Positions 53,395 to 63,937 of a stretch of 64,000 bases of DNA are shown here, in pieces. This DNA comes from Chlamydia poikilotherma (GTDB taxonomy: Bacteria > Chlamydiota > Chlamydiia > Chlamydiales > Chlamydiaceae), in contig NZ_LS992154.1 in NCBI RefSeq assembly GCF_900239975.1, positions 434,001 through 498,000 of the forward strand, in the 5' to 3' direction. The notes under the pieces are model-generated. The model saw only the letters and a program-made list of their open reading frames with translations. It was not told the origin of the DNA and did not search any database. Every line of letters begins with the position of its first letter. Position 1 is the stretch's first letter. The position numbers were made by a program, and so were the translations under genes.

Positions 53395-53412
53395 GGGGTA
53401 CTTTGGTACCCC
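53395..53412. terminator. Hairpin between gnd and lepA
   Basis: GGGGTAC (53395-53401) pairs with GTACCCC (53406-53412) around a 4-base loop, a stable GC-rich stem. It lies between converging stop codons at 53329 and 53522. Flanks are T-rich on the plus side and A/G-rich on the other, so it most likely stops gnd transcripts. Confidence 0.65.
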
Positions 53413-53521
53413 TTCCTTTATTCTAAAACTATTTGAGTTTCGACTGCTTGCGTGATAATAACAAACAAAGATAGTAAGAGTTTTATCCCTTGAAAATCTT
53501 GATTCTTGGGTAGAAAATGAA

Positions 53522-55330
53522 CTAGTCTATTTTAAGAACTTCAATAAAAGCAGTATTCGGAATAGAAACTTTCCCAAACTCTTTCATACGCTTTTTACCC
53601 TTCTTCTGTTTTTCCCAGAGCTTGCGTTTTCTCGTAATATCCCCGCCATAACACTTTGCTGTGACATTTTTTGAAAGAGCACGAATTGTTTCCCGAGCGA
53701 TTACTTTTTTATTGATAGCAGCTTGAATAGGAATTTTAAATAGTTGCTGTGGGATTACATCAACAAGCTTTTCACAAATACTTCTTCCGCGAGCCTCTGC
53801 TTTATCTCTGTGTACTAGACACGAAAAGGCATCAACAGGTTCGTCATTGATTAAGATTTCAAGCTTTATAATTGATCCCTTGCGGTAATCTCCTAAACGG
53901 TAATCAAAAGATCCATAACCTTTGGTTACAGATTTTAATTTATCATTAAAATCAGAGACGATTTCATTTAAAGGTAGATCATAAGAAAGGACTAACCTAT
54001 GTTGATCTAACATTTCTGTCTTTAGGCATACACCGCGCTTATCTAAACACAGATTCATAATGCTACTTAGGTATTCTTGAGGAGTGATGATGTTTACATG
54101 TACCCAAGGTTCTTCCAAATGCTCAATAATTGAAGGATCAGGATAGGCTGTAGGGTTATCTATTAATAGTGTTTTTCCGTTTTTTAAGATGACCTTATAG
54201 ATGACGCTGGGTGCTGTAGCAATAATATCAAGGTCAAATTCTCTAATAATTCTTTCAAAAATAATCTCTAGATGCAGCAAGCCTAAAAATCCACAGCGAA
54301 AGCCAAAACCTAGAGAATGGCTACTCTCTTGCTCTATAGTTAAAGCAGAATCATTAAGCTGTAAACGGCCTAAAGCATCTTTTAAAGTGTCAAAATCTGA
54401 TGAATCAATAGGATAAATTCCAGCAAAAACTACAGGATTAATTTCTTTGAACCCGTCCAAAGGTACTTTTGCTGGATGTTTTACTGTAGTGACAGTATCA
54501 CCGATTTTCACATCTTTTACTTTTTTCAAATTAGCAATGAAATAGCCTACCTGACCTGCTCTTAGTGACCCTTCAATTAAAGTGGCTTCGGGAAGGAAGG
54601 CTCCAACACCTAAAACTTCAAAAGCTGAACCTTTTGTTGCCATAAAGGTTATACGATCACCTTTTTTAATTTCTCCGCTGATAACACGAACATAGACCAT
54701 GATCCCTACATAAGGATCGTAATGAGAGTCAAAAATTAAAGCCTTTAGTTCGGTTTCTTTAGGAAGTTTTGGAGGAGGAATTAGTTCAATTATTGCCTCA
54801 AGAATTTCTGAAATTCCTTCTCCAGTTTTTGCTGAACAGGCAATCGCATGGGTAGTGTCTAATCCTATGTAATCTTCGATTTGTTTCCGAATTCGTTCAG
54901 GATTAGCAGCAGGCAAATCAATCTTATTTAAAATAGGAATGATCTCTAAATCACGCTCTAATGCTAGATAAACATTGGCTAAACTCTGAGCTTGCACACC
55001 TTGAGCTGCGTCAACAATGAGTAGGGCTCCTTCACAAGCAGCTAAAGATCGTGATACTTCATAAGAAAAATCCACGTGGCCGGGGGTATCTATGAGATTA
55101 AGCTGATAAACTTCGCCATTGTATTCATAATACATAGTTACGGGGTGGGCTTTAATAGTGATGCCACGTTCCCTTTCAAGATCCATAGAATCAAGGAGCT
55201 GCTCACGCATCTCTCTTTGCTCAACTGTGCTCGTACTTTCAAGTAAGCGATCAGCAATTGTAGATTTTCCGTGATCAATATGCGCAATAATAGAAAAATT
55301 TCGAATATTTTCTAATTTATACTCTTTCAA
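53522..55330 (-). CDS. lepA: Elongation factor 4 (LepA)
   Basis: A 602-aa translational GTPase of normal length using TTG as start at 55330. The P-loop is AHIDHGKST near residue 16, with [10 protein letters not shown] as switch I, DTPGHVDF as switch II, NKIDLP for guanine recognition and SAKTGEG for G5. The C-terminal EF4-specific domain contains [22 protein letters not shown] and [17 protein letters not shown]. It back-translocates or remodels stalled ribosomes. It corresponds to CT064. It converges with gnd and is divergent from the DUF1389-type gene. Confidence 0.97.
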   Translation of the reverse strand: MKEYKLENIRNFSIIAHIDHGKSTIADRLLESTSTVEQREMREQLLDSMDLERERGITIKAHPVTMYYEYNGEVYQLNLIDTPGHVDFSYEVSRSLAACEGALLIVDAAQGVQAQSLANVYLALERDLEIIPILNKIDLPAANPERIRKQIEDYIGLDTTHAIACSAKTGEGISEILEAIIELIPPPKLPKETELKALIFDSHYDPYVGIMVYVRVISGEIKKGDRITFMATKGSAFEVLGVGAFLPEATLIEGSLRAGQVGYFIANLKKVKDVKIGDTVTTVKHPAKVPLDGFKEINPVVFAGIYPIDSSDFDTLKDALGRLQLNDSALTIEQESSHSLGFGFRCGFLGLLHLEIIFERIIREFDLDIIATAPSVIYKVILKNGKTLLIDNPTAYPDPSIIEHLEEPWVHVNIITPQEYLSSIMNLCLDKRGVCLKTEMLDQHRLVLSYDLPLNEIVSDFNDKLKSVTKGYGSFDYRLGDYRKGSIIKLEILINDEPVDAFSCLVHRDKAEARGRSICEKLVDVIPQQLFKIPIQAAINKKVIARETIRALSKNVTAKCYGGDITRKRKLWEKQKKGKKRMKEFGKVSIPNTAFIEVLKID

Positions 55331-55574
55331 AATACAACAGGAGTTTTGTCAGTTTCAGAGAGAGTCATGTTAGACTGAGGATAGTTAGTTGTCAATACTA
55401 CTAGAATACAAGAAGGTGAGTTTAATTTATTTACGAAGATTAAAATAGAATAATACTTGTATTTGCAACTTACATGTTTTATTGTTTTCAGAACATTGTG
55501 TTGTAAATATAGAAATCTAGAAATTCAATAATTGTAATTTAATATTTTGATTTTTATTTTATTTAGTATGACTC

Positions 55575-56930
55575 ATGAGATCTTCGAATCTTTTTGTTCT
55601 CCAAACACTTCCAAAACAAGAAGTGGTTTGTCGATACATGCAATCGAAGAGACCGACAATATTTCAAATAATTGTACTCGTTGTTTCGAGTATTTTATGT
55701 ATTGTTTCAGGTCTGATTTTTTTATCAACTTTACCCTCATCAATGAATCTTACTGTTTCTTTACTCCTCGGTGGTTTAGGTTGGTGTATTCTATCTTTTG
55801 TCACCGCGCAGCTTATAATTAAGCATTCGCAACCAAAAAACATCCAAATTCCTTTAGGGTTTCGCCAGGTGATTAAATCAAAATTCCCTAAGGTTTTTTT
55901 TGATTTAGTAACCACTCAGGACTTAGATATTATGAGATTTAGAGAGTTAGTAACTTCTATTTCTAATTTCAGAGGGTATCCAGACTCATCAGTTAAGAAT
56001 AATTTGGATAAACTTTCTTCACAGTTAAGAAATGCTATAGAAGCTTTTAGTGTTAAGGATTTAGATAGAGAAATCAAGAATCAGGAGATTCTTAACTTGG
56101 ATGACTTATTTGTAGAACATTGCCCTCTATATTGGATGAAACGTTTTATAGAGTTAGGTGATGATGAAGTGTTAAATGAAAATGAAATAAGACGCAGCTG
56201 GGACCATTCTGGAGCCTATTGGTTTTCTGAATTAGGCTTGATTCATGAGTCTTCTGATAATAATTTAAAACCACAAACAATTTTTAACCTTCATTTGTAT
56301 GGACTTGTTCAAGAAATAGACGAATCAGAATACTCGTGTTTGATGTATCATGTTAAAAATAATACTTGGAATCATCAAGATGTAGCAATGATAGTTGATA
56401 GATTATTGATTGTTTGCCAGGGAGATTATAGCAGATATATTAGTGAAAAAGATAAAGATAAGACATCTACAGAGCTTCGTGTAGAATTTACAGAAGAAGA
56501 CGTAAAAAGCCTTCTTTTATGTATGTGTCTACACGGGTTGTCTTGGAGGCAATTAGAACTCATTCGATCGACACCAATTTCTTCTTGGCAATTTTTATCA
56601 TGGATAGATAGATCTACTCCTAAGCGAGGTATGCGCATACTTGCTGGATGTTTTCTGAAAGATTTTATTAACGAATCTAATCCTAATTATGAATCTGGTA
56701 TTGCTCTATCAACTTATTCAGAATACAGAAATGTTACTCAATATAGAAGGTATAGAAATCAAAAAGATGCTAATGCCCTTAGCAATATTTGTTGCTATTT
56801 TAGTCATCGAATGAGGTTTCATAAGAAAAAAATAGAAGCAGATCTCCATTTAAAGAATATTATGAATTTTCATAGATACGTTGTTGATGTAAGAACTGGA
56901 ATAAGAACTAGAATTTCTGAAAATATTTAA
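55575..56930 (+). CDS. DUF1389-type Chlamydia-specific membrane protein
   Basis: Up to 451 aa; an internal ATG at 55638 (MQSKRPTIFQ) is an equally good start because neither has a strong ribosome binding site. Two hydrophobic lobes at residues 28-53 and 57-82 give the Inc pattern. The following segment GFRQVIKSKFPKVFFDLV, then LDIMRFRELVTSISNFRG, matches the DUF1389 family as I recall it, a paralogous group seen in C. pneumoniae and the psittaci group. The remainder is helical, charged and has no enzymatic motif. It lies between lepA and npt1, where C. trachomatis has no gene that I know of. A bidirectional terminator follows. Confidence 0.68.
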   Translation: MRSSNLFVLQTLPKQEVVCRYMQSKRPTIFQIIVLVVSSILCIVSGLIFLSTLPSSMNLTVSLLLGGLGWCILSFVTAQLIIKHSQPKNIQIPLGFRQVIKSKFPKVFFDLVTTQDLDIMRFRELVTSISNFRGYPDSSVKNNLDKLSSQLRNAIEAFSVKDLDREIKNQEILNLDDLFVEHCPLYWMKRFIELGDDEVLNENEIRRSWDHSGAYWFSELGLIHESSDNNLKPQTIFNLHLYGLVQEIDESEYSCLMYHVKNNTWNHQDVAMIVDRLLIVCQGDYSRYISEKDKDKTSTELRVEFTEEDVKSLLLCMCLHGLSWRQLELIRSTPISSWQFLSWIDRSTPKRGMRILAGCFLKDFINESNPNYESGIALSTYSEYRNVTQYRRYRNQKDANALSNICCYFSHRMRFHKKKIEADLHLKNIMNFHRYVVDVRTGIRTRISENI

Positions 56931-56935
56931 AGACA

Positions 56936-56973
56936 AAAAAATCCTCACTTGTGAGTACAGGTGAGGATTTTTT
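56936..56973. terminator. Bidirectional terminator between the DUF1389-type gene and npt1
   Basis: AAAAAATCCTCAC (ending at 56948) pairs with GTGAGGATTTTTT (starting at 56961) around a 12-base loop. A-run and T-run flanks make it work on both strands. It lies between converging stops at 56930 and 56995. Confidence 0.9.
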
Positions 56974-56994
56974 CTATTAAGATCCTTGCTTCAA

Positions 56995-58596
56995 TTATGA
57001 AGAAGCATTCTCAACAGCTGGTGTTCCCTGAATCGTTGGCGAAGAACTAGCGGCTTCAGAAGCAACAGCGGCCTCTTCTCCTGCAAGTTCTTGTTCTTTG
57101 ATAGCAGATTGAATTAAGAACAGCTTATTAAGTTTTGTTGCCGAGACTAACCACACAGCAATAATCGCAAAGAGGGCTACTGCTAGGTAAGGAGTCATGG
57201 CTCCAATACTTCCGCAAACTACTAGAAGACTTTGTTGAATTAAAGAACCTCCGGATTTACCGAAACGAGCGGCAACTACGTCAATAGCGGCCTTTCCTTT
57301 AACTTTTTGTTCTTGATCCAATGGAATGTAAGCCATTTCTTTGGTCGCGTCAAATAGAGCATACTTTGTAGATTTAGATAGAATATTTTGGATAGCTCCC
57401 ACCATAACAGCAAGCATTAATGGTGAGGTTCCTAACATAGCTACGATTCCTGAAGCCTGATCTCTAAAGATAACTAGAACAAAGAAAAGCACGCCTGTTA
57501 ATAATACCATAACCGGTGTTACAAGAGCTCCTGTTAACCAACCAAATTTACGGATAACGTTACCGCCAATAAATAGCATTACGATAACAGAAACGACTCC
57601 GGTCCAGAATGAGAAATTACCCATAAATTGACTATATTCGTTAGCATTTGGGTATTGCATCTTTAATTGGCTTTTCCAGGTGACTTCTACGAGATTAATG
57701 CAAATCCCGTAACAAATAACAAGGAGAGCTAACAATAACATGTAAGGGGATCTTGCTAAATAGGCAAAGCTTTCCTTCATGCTCATCTTTGGTTTGGATT
57801 TTTTAGCTTTGTTTAATTCTTTAGGATCATAGAATCTAGGATCAGTAAGAACACACTTATTCATCCACCAGTAGCATAGGATAATAACACCACCGGAAAG
57901 AATAACCATACTCATTAAGAGATAGAGAGAGAGTCCCCAAGGATCTGTATTTCCTGCAGCACTAGCACGTAGCTTAGAAGCCCAGATAATAGAACGTCCA
58001 GAAGCTAGTAAAGCGATATTGGCGCCTACTCCGAATAAAGCGTAAAAACGCTTAGCTTCGCTGATTTTGGTAATTTCATTAGCAAAACCCCAGAACATCA
58101 AGGAGAGCATAACACTTCCCCATAGCTCGGAAAGCACGTAAAATGCGGCAAAGGTCCAATTTCTTAACATCGCGACACAGCCCATCAATCCTTGAGGGAG
58201 GATAGTTTGTAATTTGTCGGCGAAATCCGTTGGATGTAAAATGTGGCGGAACGGATAAATTACTGTTGGAAATAGGGCGAAGAATAAAAGAAATGGGGTG
58301 ATAATTGTGTAGAAGAGGGCTGGTTTACTTAAAATGTTGCTTAGCTTGGCGTAGATAAGCATAAAGACAACAGCGCAAGGAACGACAAGCCACAATTTGA
58401 TGAAGGGTATAGCCTCTGCACCAGAGCCGGGAGCCGTTACGATAAGAGTGTCTTTTGTATCACGCAATACGGTGTAGTTGAACGCAATACAGAAGAACAT
58501 TAGGAACATTGGCAGCACCTTTTTTAGCTCATGCATGTGTATTGGCCAAAGAAAGGAGCGCAATTTTCCAAAAGGTTTTTCCGCTGTTTGTGTCAT
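56995..58596 (-). CDS. npt1: ATP/ADP translocase (nucleotide transporter)
   Basis: A 533-aa inner-membrane protein with about eleven or twelve TM segments. The N-terminus contains PIHMHELKKVLPMFLMFFCIAFNYTVLRDTKDTLIV, split here as the first helix and the TVLRDTKDTL motif typical of TLC-family transporters. Later blocks EVTWKSQLKMQYP and KYALFDATKEMAYIPLDQEQKVKGKAAIDVVAARFGKSGGS (split) are signatures shared with plastid ATP/ADP carriers. It imports host ATP in exchange for ADP. AGAGGGTAAAT precedes the ATG. The Ala/Ser/Glu-rich tail is variable. It corresponds to CT065. Confidence 0.96.
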   Translation of the reverse strand: MTQTAEKPFGKLRSFLWPIHMHELKKVLPMFLMFFCIAFNYTVLRDTKDTLIVTAPGSGAEAIPFIKLWLVVPCAVVFMLIYAKLSNILSKPALFYTIITPFLLFFALFPTVIYPFRHILHPTDFADKLQTILPQGLMGCVAMLRNWTFAAFYVLSELWGSVMLSLMFWGFANEITKISEAKRFYALFGVGANIALLASGRSIIWASKLRASAAGNTDPWGLSLYLLMSMVILSGGVIILCYWWMNKCVLTDPRFYDPKELNKAKKSKPKMSMKESFAYLARSPYMLLLALLVICYGICINLVEVTWKSQLKMQYPNANEYSQFMGNFSFWTGVVSVIVMLFIGGNVIRKFGWLTGALVTPVMVLLTGVLFFVLVIFRDQASGIVAMLGTSPLMLAVMVGAIQNILSKSTKYALFDATKEMAYIPLDQEQKVKGKAAIDVVAARFGKSGGSLIQQSLLVVCGSIGAMTPYLAVALFAIIAVWLVSATKLNKLFLIQSAIKEQELAGEEAAVASEAASSSPTIQGTPAVENASS

Positions 58597-58818
58597 ATTT
58601 ACCCTCTGAAATAGCTTGGTTTTATAATTTATAAGTTATTAATAGTTTTGTCTTTAAAACAATTAATTTTTGGTTTTTTAGCCTTATTAGCATACCAATT
58701 TTTTTCTCTATTGACAAGAAAAAAGGAGAGGAGAAACCGGAGACTCTCCCAGAGCACTCGAGAAACCAGGGAAAATCGGCTAAAATATTTATTTTACTTA
58801 GCAGGTCGTAGGGTCTTT

Positions 58819-59322
58819 TTAAACAAAAGACTGAGGAGAATCCAAATTTGAAGAAGTAGTTCTTACAGCTTCTACATATGCATTCCATAGCTCAACGCTA
58901 ACCATTCCATTGCGGATGGAACGAATAAGCTCTCTTTTTAAAGAAGGTAGGGGCTTTTTTGGGCTAAATCGTGCTAAGAGATCTTTATCTCCTACTTGTC
59001 TGGCTAATTCTAGAACACGTTCTATATCAGTTTTTGTGAAGTTAATAAAGTCTCTGCGTTTTTTGGATCCTCTAGGAGCTCGAGGTTTTGGATTAATGGC
59101 TCGTGGTGAATCAGATTCTAAAATAAATGTTTTTAACATTTTTAGAAACTGCTCGGGGGCGGCGCTTTTCATTTTTTTTAATGTAAAATGGTGCATATAG
59201 CCACCACTCGGTCCAGGAAGATAGCGACATAAATCGTTTTCCTTATCTCCGCAGACCTTTCTAATAGCTTTTAAGATCAGTTTTTCAATTTCTTCATTTA
59301 TATTCGACTGTTCTACGGCCAT
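58819..59322 (-). CDS. CT066-type conserved protein, unknown function
   Basis: About 167 aa; start chosen at ATG 59322 (MAVEQSNINE) because AAGGTGG lies just before it, whereas a GTG three codons upstream overlaps that site. The protein is soluble, helical and basic in the centre (INPKPRAPRGSKKRRDFINFTKTDIERV). The first 60 residues include KAIRKVCGDKENDLCRYLPGPSGGYMHHF. There are no membrane segments and no recognised domain. The basic middle could contact nucleic acid. Position between npt1 and the ytg operon matches CT066. Its job is unknown. Confidence 0.78.
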   Translation of the reverse strand: MAVEQSNINEEIEKLILKAIRKVCGDKENDLCRYLPGPSGGYMHHFTLKKMKSAAPEQFLKMLKTFILESDSPRAINPKPRAPRGSKKRRDFINFTKTDIERVLELARQVGDKDLLARFSPKKPLPSLKRELIRSIRNGMVSVELWNAYVEAVRTTSSNLDSPQSFV

Positions 59323-59331
59323 GAAACCCAC

Positions 59332-59822
59332 CTTTATAACTTGCTAAATCTTCGTAAAAATTAATCGATGCTTACTTTACAAATTTTATAAGAAAGAATT
59401 TGGCATACTTTCAATTTAACGTTTAGAAAAATAAAATTAAAGTTCTGTTTATTTAGAGACGTAATTTATGTTGGATTTTGCTTTTTTTCGCAATGTTATT
59501 TTCCGGGAAAAGATCGTTTTGTTTCATAAATAACTTTAAAAGAAACAATCATAAGGACAAGAAGTCTTGCTATAACATTTGTTTCTTTATAATTAAAAGC
59601 CTTTTCATTGCTATGAAACTTGTTTTTTTCTTTCTTTTATAAAATGCAAAAAACATGAAATTCATCTTTCTGATTTTCTTTCATTGTTTTCATCTTTATT
59701 AATTCCTGCACAAAATTTTCTAAATAAATAGTGGGATTTTTTTGTCTCTTTTATATACCTTATGACTTTCATTGTTCCGATTTTATTAGTTTCTTGAGGA
59801 TAATCTCCCTAAATGGAGGCAT
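59332..59822. other. Divergent regulatory region upstream of the ytg operon
   Basis: This 491-bp, very AT-rich gap separates the CT066-type gene from ytgA. In C. trachomatis the YtgR repressor binds upstream of ytgA, so the operator is expected here. The best symmetric candidate is listed separately. No gene or tRNA is visible. Confidence 0.55.
59558..59576 (+). promoter_or_regulatory. Candidate operator/-10 element for the ytg operon
   Basis: CAAGAAGTCTTG (59558-59569) is a 5-bp inverted repeat with a 2-base centre and is followed at once by TATAAC (59571-59576), a -10-like box. A repressor dimer here would block polymerase. No good -35 is visible and the site lies about 250 bp before ytgA, so this is a weak suggestion. 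Confidence 0.25.
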
Positions 59823-60788
59823 ATGTTGTTGGCACGTCTGTTCAAAAGAGTAAAACTTTCAATCTCCTTAGTTTTAATTTTTATTGTTTTCGGATGCTCT
59901 TCTTCTAAGGTGCACAATAGTGATAATAAAATTTATGTATTATCCATGAATCGGATGATACATGATTGTGTGTCTAGAATTGTAGGAGATAAACTTTGTT
60001 CAATAGTTCTTATCGATGGAGCTATAGACCCTCATGCATACGAAATGGTCAAAGGTGATGAGGATAAAATGGCGATGAGTAGGCTAATCTTCTGTAACGG
60101 TCTCGGTTTAGAACATACAGCAAGCCTACGCAAACATTTAGAAGGTAATCCTAAAGTTGTCAATATTGGAGAACGATTAATATCCCGTGAAGTATTTTCT
60201 CCTTTGGAAGAGGACGGATTTTATGACCCACATATTTGGACAGATATTAGTATTTGGACAGAGGGAACTAGAGAGATAACCGCCGCTTTAATTGCTGAAT
60301 TTCCAGAATATGAAAAAGAATTTACTGCTAATTCCAAGGAAGTAATAGAAGAAATGCAAATGTTGGATATTTGGGCAAAAAGATCTTTGTCTACAATACC
60401 CGAAGAATCTAGATATTTGGTTTCAGGTCACAATGCTTTTAGTTATTTTACAAGACGTTATCTAGCGACTCCGCAGGAGGTGGAAGCAAATATTTGGAAT
60501 AAGAGATGTATTTCTCCTGAAGGAATATCTCCTGAAGCCCAAATTAGCATTCGCGATATCATGCTTGTGGTAGATTATATTCATGAACATAATGTTACTG
60601 TTATGTTTCCTGAAGATACTTTAAACCAAGATGCGCTTAAAAAAATTGCTTCATGCTTAAAAAAAGGACATAGTGTTCGATTGGCCAGCCGCCCTTTATA
60701 TAGTGATAATGTTAAAAATGACTACTTTAATACATTTAAGCATAACGTTTGTGTAATTACTGAGGAGCTAGGAGGAACTATTTCTTGA
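59823..60788 (+). CDS. ytgA: Metal ABC transporter substrate-binding lipoprotein
   Basis: A 321-aa cluster A-I solute-binding protein for iron or manganese. The signal peptide has a lipobox ending VFGC, with Cys at residue 25. Metal-ligand histidines appear in DPHAYEM near residue 79, GLEHTAS near 99, DPHIWTD near 140 and SGHNAFSYF near 202, with an acidic residue near the end. GGAGG precedes the ATG. It is the first gene of ytgA-B-CR-D with overlapping or abutting reading frames. It corresponds to CT067. Confidence 0.94.
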   Translation: MLLARLFKRVKLSISLVLIFIVFGCSSSKVHNSDNKIYVLSMNRMIHDCVSRIVGDKLCSIVLIDGAIDPHAYEMVKGDEDKMAMSRLIFCNGLGLEHTASLRKHLEGNPKVVNIGERLISREVFSPLEEDGFYDPHIWTDISIWTEGTREITAALIAEFPEYEKEFTANSKEVIEEMQMLDIWAKRSLSTIPEESRYLVSGHNAFSYFTRRYLATPQEVEANIWNKRCISPEGISPEAQISIRDIMLVVDYIHEHNVTVMFPEDTLNQDALKKIASCLKKGHSVRLASRPLYSDNVKNDYFNTFKHNVCVITEELGGTIS

Positions 60789-61564
60789 ATAGACAAAATG
60801 AAATTGCTTGGTCAGTACATGATCTATGTGTGAACTACGATCATTCAGATGTTTTATGCCATGTTTCCTTTTCTTTAAGAAGAGGATCCTTGACCGCAGT
60901 TTTAGGCCCTAATGGTGCGGGAAAGAGTACACTTTTAAAAACTTCACTCGGATTAATACGACCTTCTGCGGGCCATACTTTGTTTTTTGGAAATAAGTTT
61001 AAAAAAGTGCATCAACGTGTTGCCTATATGCCACAGAGGGCTAGTGTGGATTGGGATTTTCCTATGACAGTTCTTGATCTTGTTCTCATGGGTTGTTATG
61101 GATACAAGGGCATGTGGGGAAGAATAACGGCTGATGATCGCAAGGAAGCTTACAATATTTTAGAGCGTGTAGGTTTATCTACTTTAGCTAATAGGCAAAT
61201 AGGAAAACTATCGGGCGGACAGCAGCAAAGAGCATTTCTTGCTCGAGCTCTTATGCAAAAAGCAGATCTATATCTTATGGATGAATTATTTTCTGCTATA
61301 GATATGGCTTCGTATCAGACTGTCGTAGATGTGTTGCGTGATTTGCAAGAACAAGGACGAACTATCGTTGTTGTGCATCATGACCTTAGTCATGTACGCC
61401 AATTATTTGATCACATTATCTTATTGAATAAGCATCTTATTTGTTCTGGACCTGTCGATGAATGTTTAACTAATAAAAACATTTTTCAAGCTTATGGGTG
61501 TGAACTAGAGCTTTTAGACCGTACTCTTAAACTATCTAGGGGAAAGCAACAGGGAGCGTATTAA
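60785..61564 (+). CDS. ytgB: Metal ABC transporter ATPase
   Basis: A 259-aa ABC ATPase starting with TTG at 60785 inside the last codons of ytgA (4-bp overlap), with GGAGG upstream. Walker A is LGPNGAGKSTLLK near residue 37, the signature is KLSGGQQQRAFLARAL near 142, Walker B LYLMDELFSAID near 163 and the switch His VVHHDLSH near 196. Family FecE/ZnuC/MntA. It drives metal import through YtgC/YtgD. It abuts ytgCR directly. It corresponds to CT068. Confidence 0.95.
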   Translation: MNRQNEIAWSVHDLCVNYDHSDVLCHVSFSLRRGSLTAVLGPNGAGKSTLLKTSLGLIRPSAGHTLFFGNKFKKVHQRVAYMPQRASVDWDFPMTVLDLVLMGCYGYKGMWGRITADDRKEAYNILERVGLSTLANRQIGKLSGGQQQRAFLARALMQKADLYLMDELFSAIDMASYQTVVDVLRDLQEQGRTIVVVHHDLSHVRQLFDHIILLNKHLICSGPVDECLTNKNIFQAYGCELELLDRTLKLSRGKQQGAY

Positions 61565-62914
61565 ATGCTCGATTGTGTTTTTATTGATTCTATTTTTTTG
61601 TCGAGCTTTATAGCTGTCACTTTAATTTGCATGACAACTGCTTTATGGGGAACTTTGCTGCTTGTGGGTAGACAACCTCTTTTGAGCGAAAGTCTTTCTC
61701 ATGCTTCTTATCCGGGACTGCTTTTGGGGGCTTTATTAAGTTATAAAGTATCTTTTTTTACAGATTCTATTATTTTAGTGATTGTTTTTGGTTGTTTGGC
61801 TGCCATTTCTGGTTATGGAATTATAGTATTTTTAGAAAGAGTATTAAGAGTTCATAAAGATGCTTCTCTATGTTTTGTTCTCGTTGTTTTTTTTGGTATA
61901 GGGGTTATTTTAGCCAGCTATGTCAAAGATTGTTGTCCCTTATTATATAATCGTATCAATGCCTATTTATACGGACAGGCGGCTACTTTAGGTTATGTGG
62001 AAGCTAAACTTGCAGCCTTTGTTTTTCTTATTTCCTTAGTGACTTTGTGGTGGTGGTATCGTCAAATTGTTGTGACTATCTTTGATAAAGATTATGCTTC
62101 AACTTGTGGATTGAGCACTCATGTCTCTGGAAGCATTGTTCTTATATTTATTTCCCTAGTGATTGTAAGTGGTGTACGTTCCGTAGGTATTGTATTGATA
62201 TCTTCAATGTTCGTTGCGCCTTCCTTGGCAGCCCGTCAATTATCTGATAGGTTAAATGTCATTTTCCTTCTTTCCTGTTTGCTTGGAGGAATCTGTGGTG
62301 CTCTTGGTAGCTATGTTTCAGTGGCTTTTAGTTGTAATGTTTCTGGACATACAGGTGTAATTACTTTGCCTACAGGTCCACTTGTAGTTGTTATATCCGG
62401 TTGTTTAACTTTTCTTTGCTTGCTGTTCTCTCCAAAATCAGGATGGGTAATACGCTACATACGTAGGAAACGTTTTTCATTTTCTAAGAATCAAGAACAT
62501 TTGCTGAAAGTATTCTGGTACTTGCTAGAAGATCAATTACCTGAAGTCGGGGCACGTGATTTTGTTTGTTCTCATAAATATCAGGAATATTTTGGACCTA
62601 GGCCTTTCCCAAGATTTAGAATTTGGCTTCTTGAATGTCAGGGTTTTTTAAAACATAGAGATTATCGCTGGGGTCTTAGCGAGAAAGGAAAGATCAGAGC
62701 AAAAAAGTTGGTTCGAGCTCATAGATTATGGGAATGCTATCTCGTACGTTCTCTAGAATTCAAGGAAGAAGATGTTCATGGTTTCGCAGAAGAAATGGAG
62801 CATGTTTTAACAGATGAATTAGATTATGCGATTACAGAAATGTTAGATAATCCTCATTACGATCCACATGATAAATTAATTCCAGAGAAACCAAAAAAGA
62901 AGGAGGAACTATGA
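61565..62914 (+). CDS. ytgC: Fused ABC permease and DtxR-like metal repressor
   Basis: A 449-aa fusion. Residues 1-295 are an ABC-3 type permease with about eight TM segments ([24 protein letters not shown] carries the conserved early block). From residue 310 the protein becomes soluble: [15 protein letters not shown] and a winged-helix [39 protein letters not shown], then a metal-binding [19 protein letters not shown], as in DtxR/MntR regulators. In C. trachomatis the C-terminal YtgR part is cleaved off and represses the operon when iron is present. The boundary is clear here, so the same arrangement is likely. It corresponds to CT069. Confidence 0.94.
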   Translation: MLDCVFIDSIFLSSFIAVTLICMTTALWGTLLLVGRQPLLSESLSHASYPGLLLGALLSYKVSFFTDSIILVIVFGCLAAISGYGIIVFLERVLRVHKDASLCFVLVVFFGIGVILASYVKDCCPLLYNRINAYLYGQAATLGYVEAKLAAFVFLISLVTLWWWYRQIVVTIFDKDYASTCGLSTHVSGSIVLIFISLVIVSGVRSVGIVLISSMFVAPSLAARQLSDRLNVIFLLSCLLGGICGALGSYVSVAFSCNVSGHTGVITLPTGPLVVVISGCLTFLCLLFSPKSGWVIRYIRRKRFSFSKNQEHLLKVFWYLLEDQLPEVGARDFVCSHKYQEYFGPRPFPRFRIWLLECQGFLKHRDYRWGLSEKGKIRAKKLVRAHRLWECYLVRSLEFKEEDVHGFAEEMEHVLTDELDYAITEMLDNPHYDPHDKLIPEKPKKKEEL

Positions 62915-63894
62915 TAGGAGCCTTTTCCCCATATCATGGGGTGTCCTTTATTCAATTTTTCATTGTATTTTTCTCAAGATTTTTTTCTGGAGAATTGTTT
63001 CTAGGACACTTGTTTATCGATGATATTCAGGTTGTCGTATTCTTGGCTATTGCTCTTTCCGGAGCATTTGTAGGCAGTTTTTTAGTTTTAAAAAAGATGG
63101 CAATGTATGCTAATGCTGTTTCTCATACAGTATTATTTGGCTTGGTAAGTATTTGTTTGTTCACTCATCAATTAACATCATTATCTTTGGGAAATCTTAC
63201 TCTAGCCTCTGTTTCAACCGCTCTACTTACAGGTTTTCTTATTCATTTTATAAGAAATATTTTTCGGGTTTCTGAAGAGGCAAGCACGGCTCTAGTATTC
63301 TCTTTATTATTTTCAATGAGCTTAATTCTTCTAGTATTTCTAACACGTAATGCACACATAGGAACTGAACTAATCCTAGGTAACGCAGATTCATTAACTT
63401 ATGGCGATATTTTTCCTGTGTATACTATTCTTTTAGTTAATCTATTTGTTTCCGTGATTGGATTTCGTAGTTTTGTTTGTGTTTCTTTTGATTCAGTATT
63501 CTCTTTTTCTTTAGGGATTCCTGTAAAAATCATTGATTACTTAATCATTTTACAATTGTCAGCAAGCCTAGTAGGAGCATTTAGAGCCGTAGGGGTTTTA
63601 ATGGCTTTAGCTTTCTTATTAATCCCTGGACTTATTGCTAAAGTTTTTGTTGTTTCTGTACGGGGCATGCTTTTTTGGTCTTTAATTTTCGGTGCTATTA
63701 CAGCATTAATAGCTCCTGCATGTTCTAGAGCAATTTTAACATCATATGATGTGGGATTATCAACTTCAGGCATTTCAGTTTTTGTATTAATGGCTTTTTA
63801 TGTTGTTGTTTCTTTATTTCATTATGGAAAGAAGTTAGCTTATAAAAAATTTTATTCAAAAAATAGCCTGAATACAGAATTGACAACTCTCTAA
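62911..63894 (+). CDS. ytgD: Metal ABC transporter permease
   Basis: A 327-aa ABC-3 permease with about eight hydrophobic segments and the conserved [20 protein letters not shown] block near residue 63. Further blocks are [24 protein letters not shown] and [20 protein letters not shown]. It forms the membrane channel with the permease half of YtgC. It overlaps ytgC by 4 bp. The short polar C-terminus is [14 protein letters not shown]. It corresponds to CT070 and is followed after 43 bp by dxr. Confidence 0.95.
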   Translation: MIGAFSPYHGVSFIQFFIVFFSRFFSGELFLGHLFIDDIQVVVFLAIALSGAFVGSFLVLKKMAMYANAVSHTVLFGLVSICLFTHQLTSLSLGNLTLASVSTALLTGFLIHFIRNIFRVSEEASTALVFSLLFSMSLILLVFLTRNAHIGTELILGNADSLTYGDIFPVYTILLVNLFVSVIGFRSFVCVSFDSVFSFSLGIPVKIIDYLIILQLSASLVGAFRAVGVLMALAFLLIPGLIAKVFVVSVRGMLFWSLIFGAITALIAPACSRAILTSYDVGLSTSGISVFVLMAFYVVVSLFHYGKKLAYKKFYSKNSLNTELTTL

Positions 63895-63937
63895 TCCAGG
63901 AGTTATGATTTTTTTTTCAATTTGTTAAGGTTACTAT

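Noticed and set aside
58648..58851. Plus-strand basic 67-codon frame between npt1 and the CT066-type gene.
   Set aside because: It overlaps the end of the CT066-type gene, is Arg/Lys-rich low complexity and has no ribosome binding site or family match.
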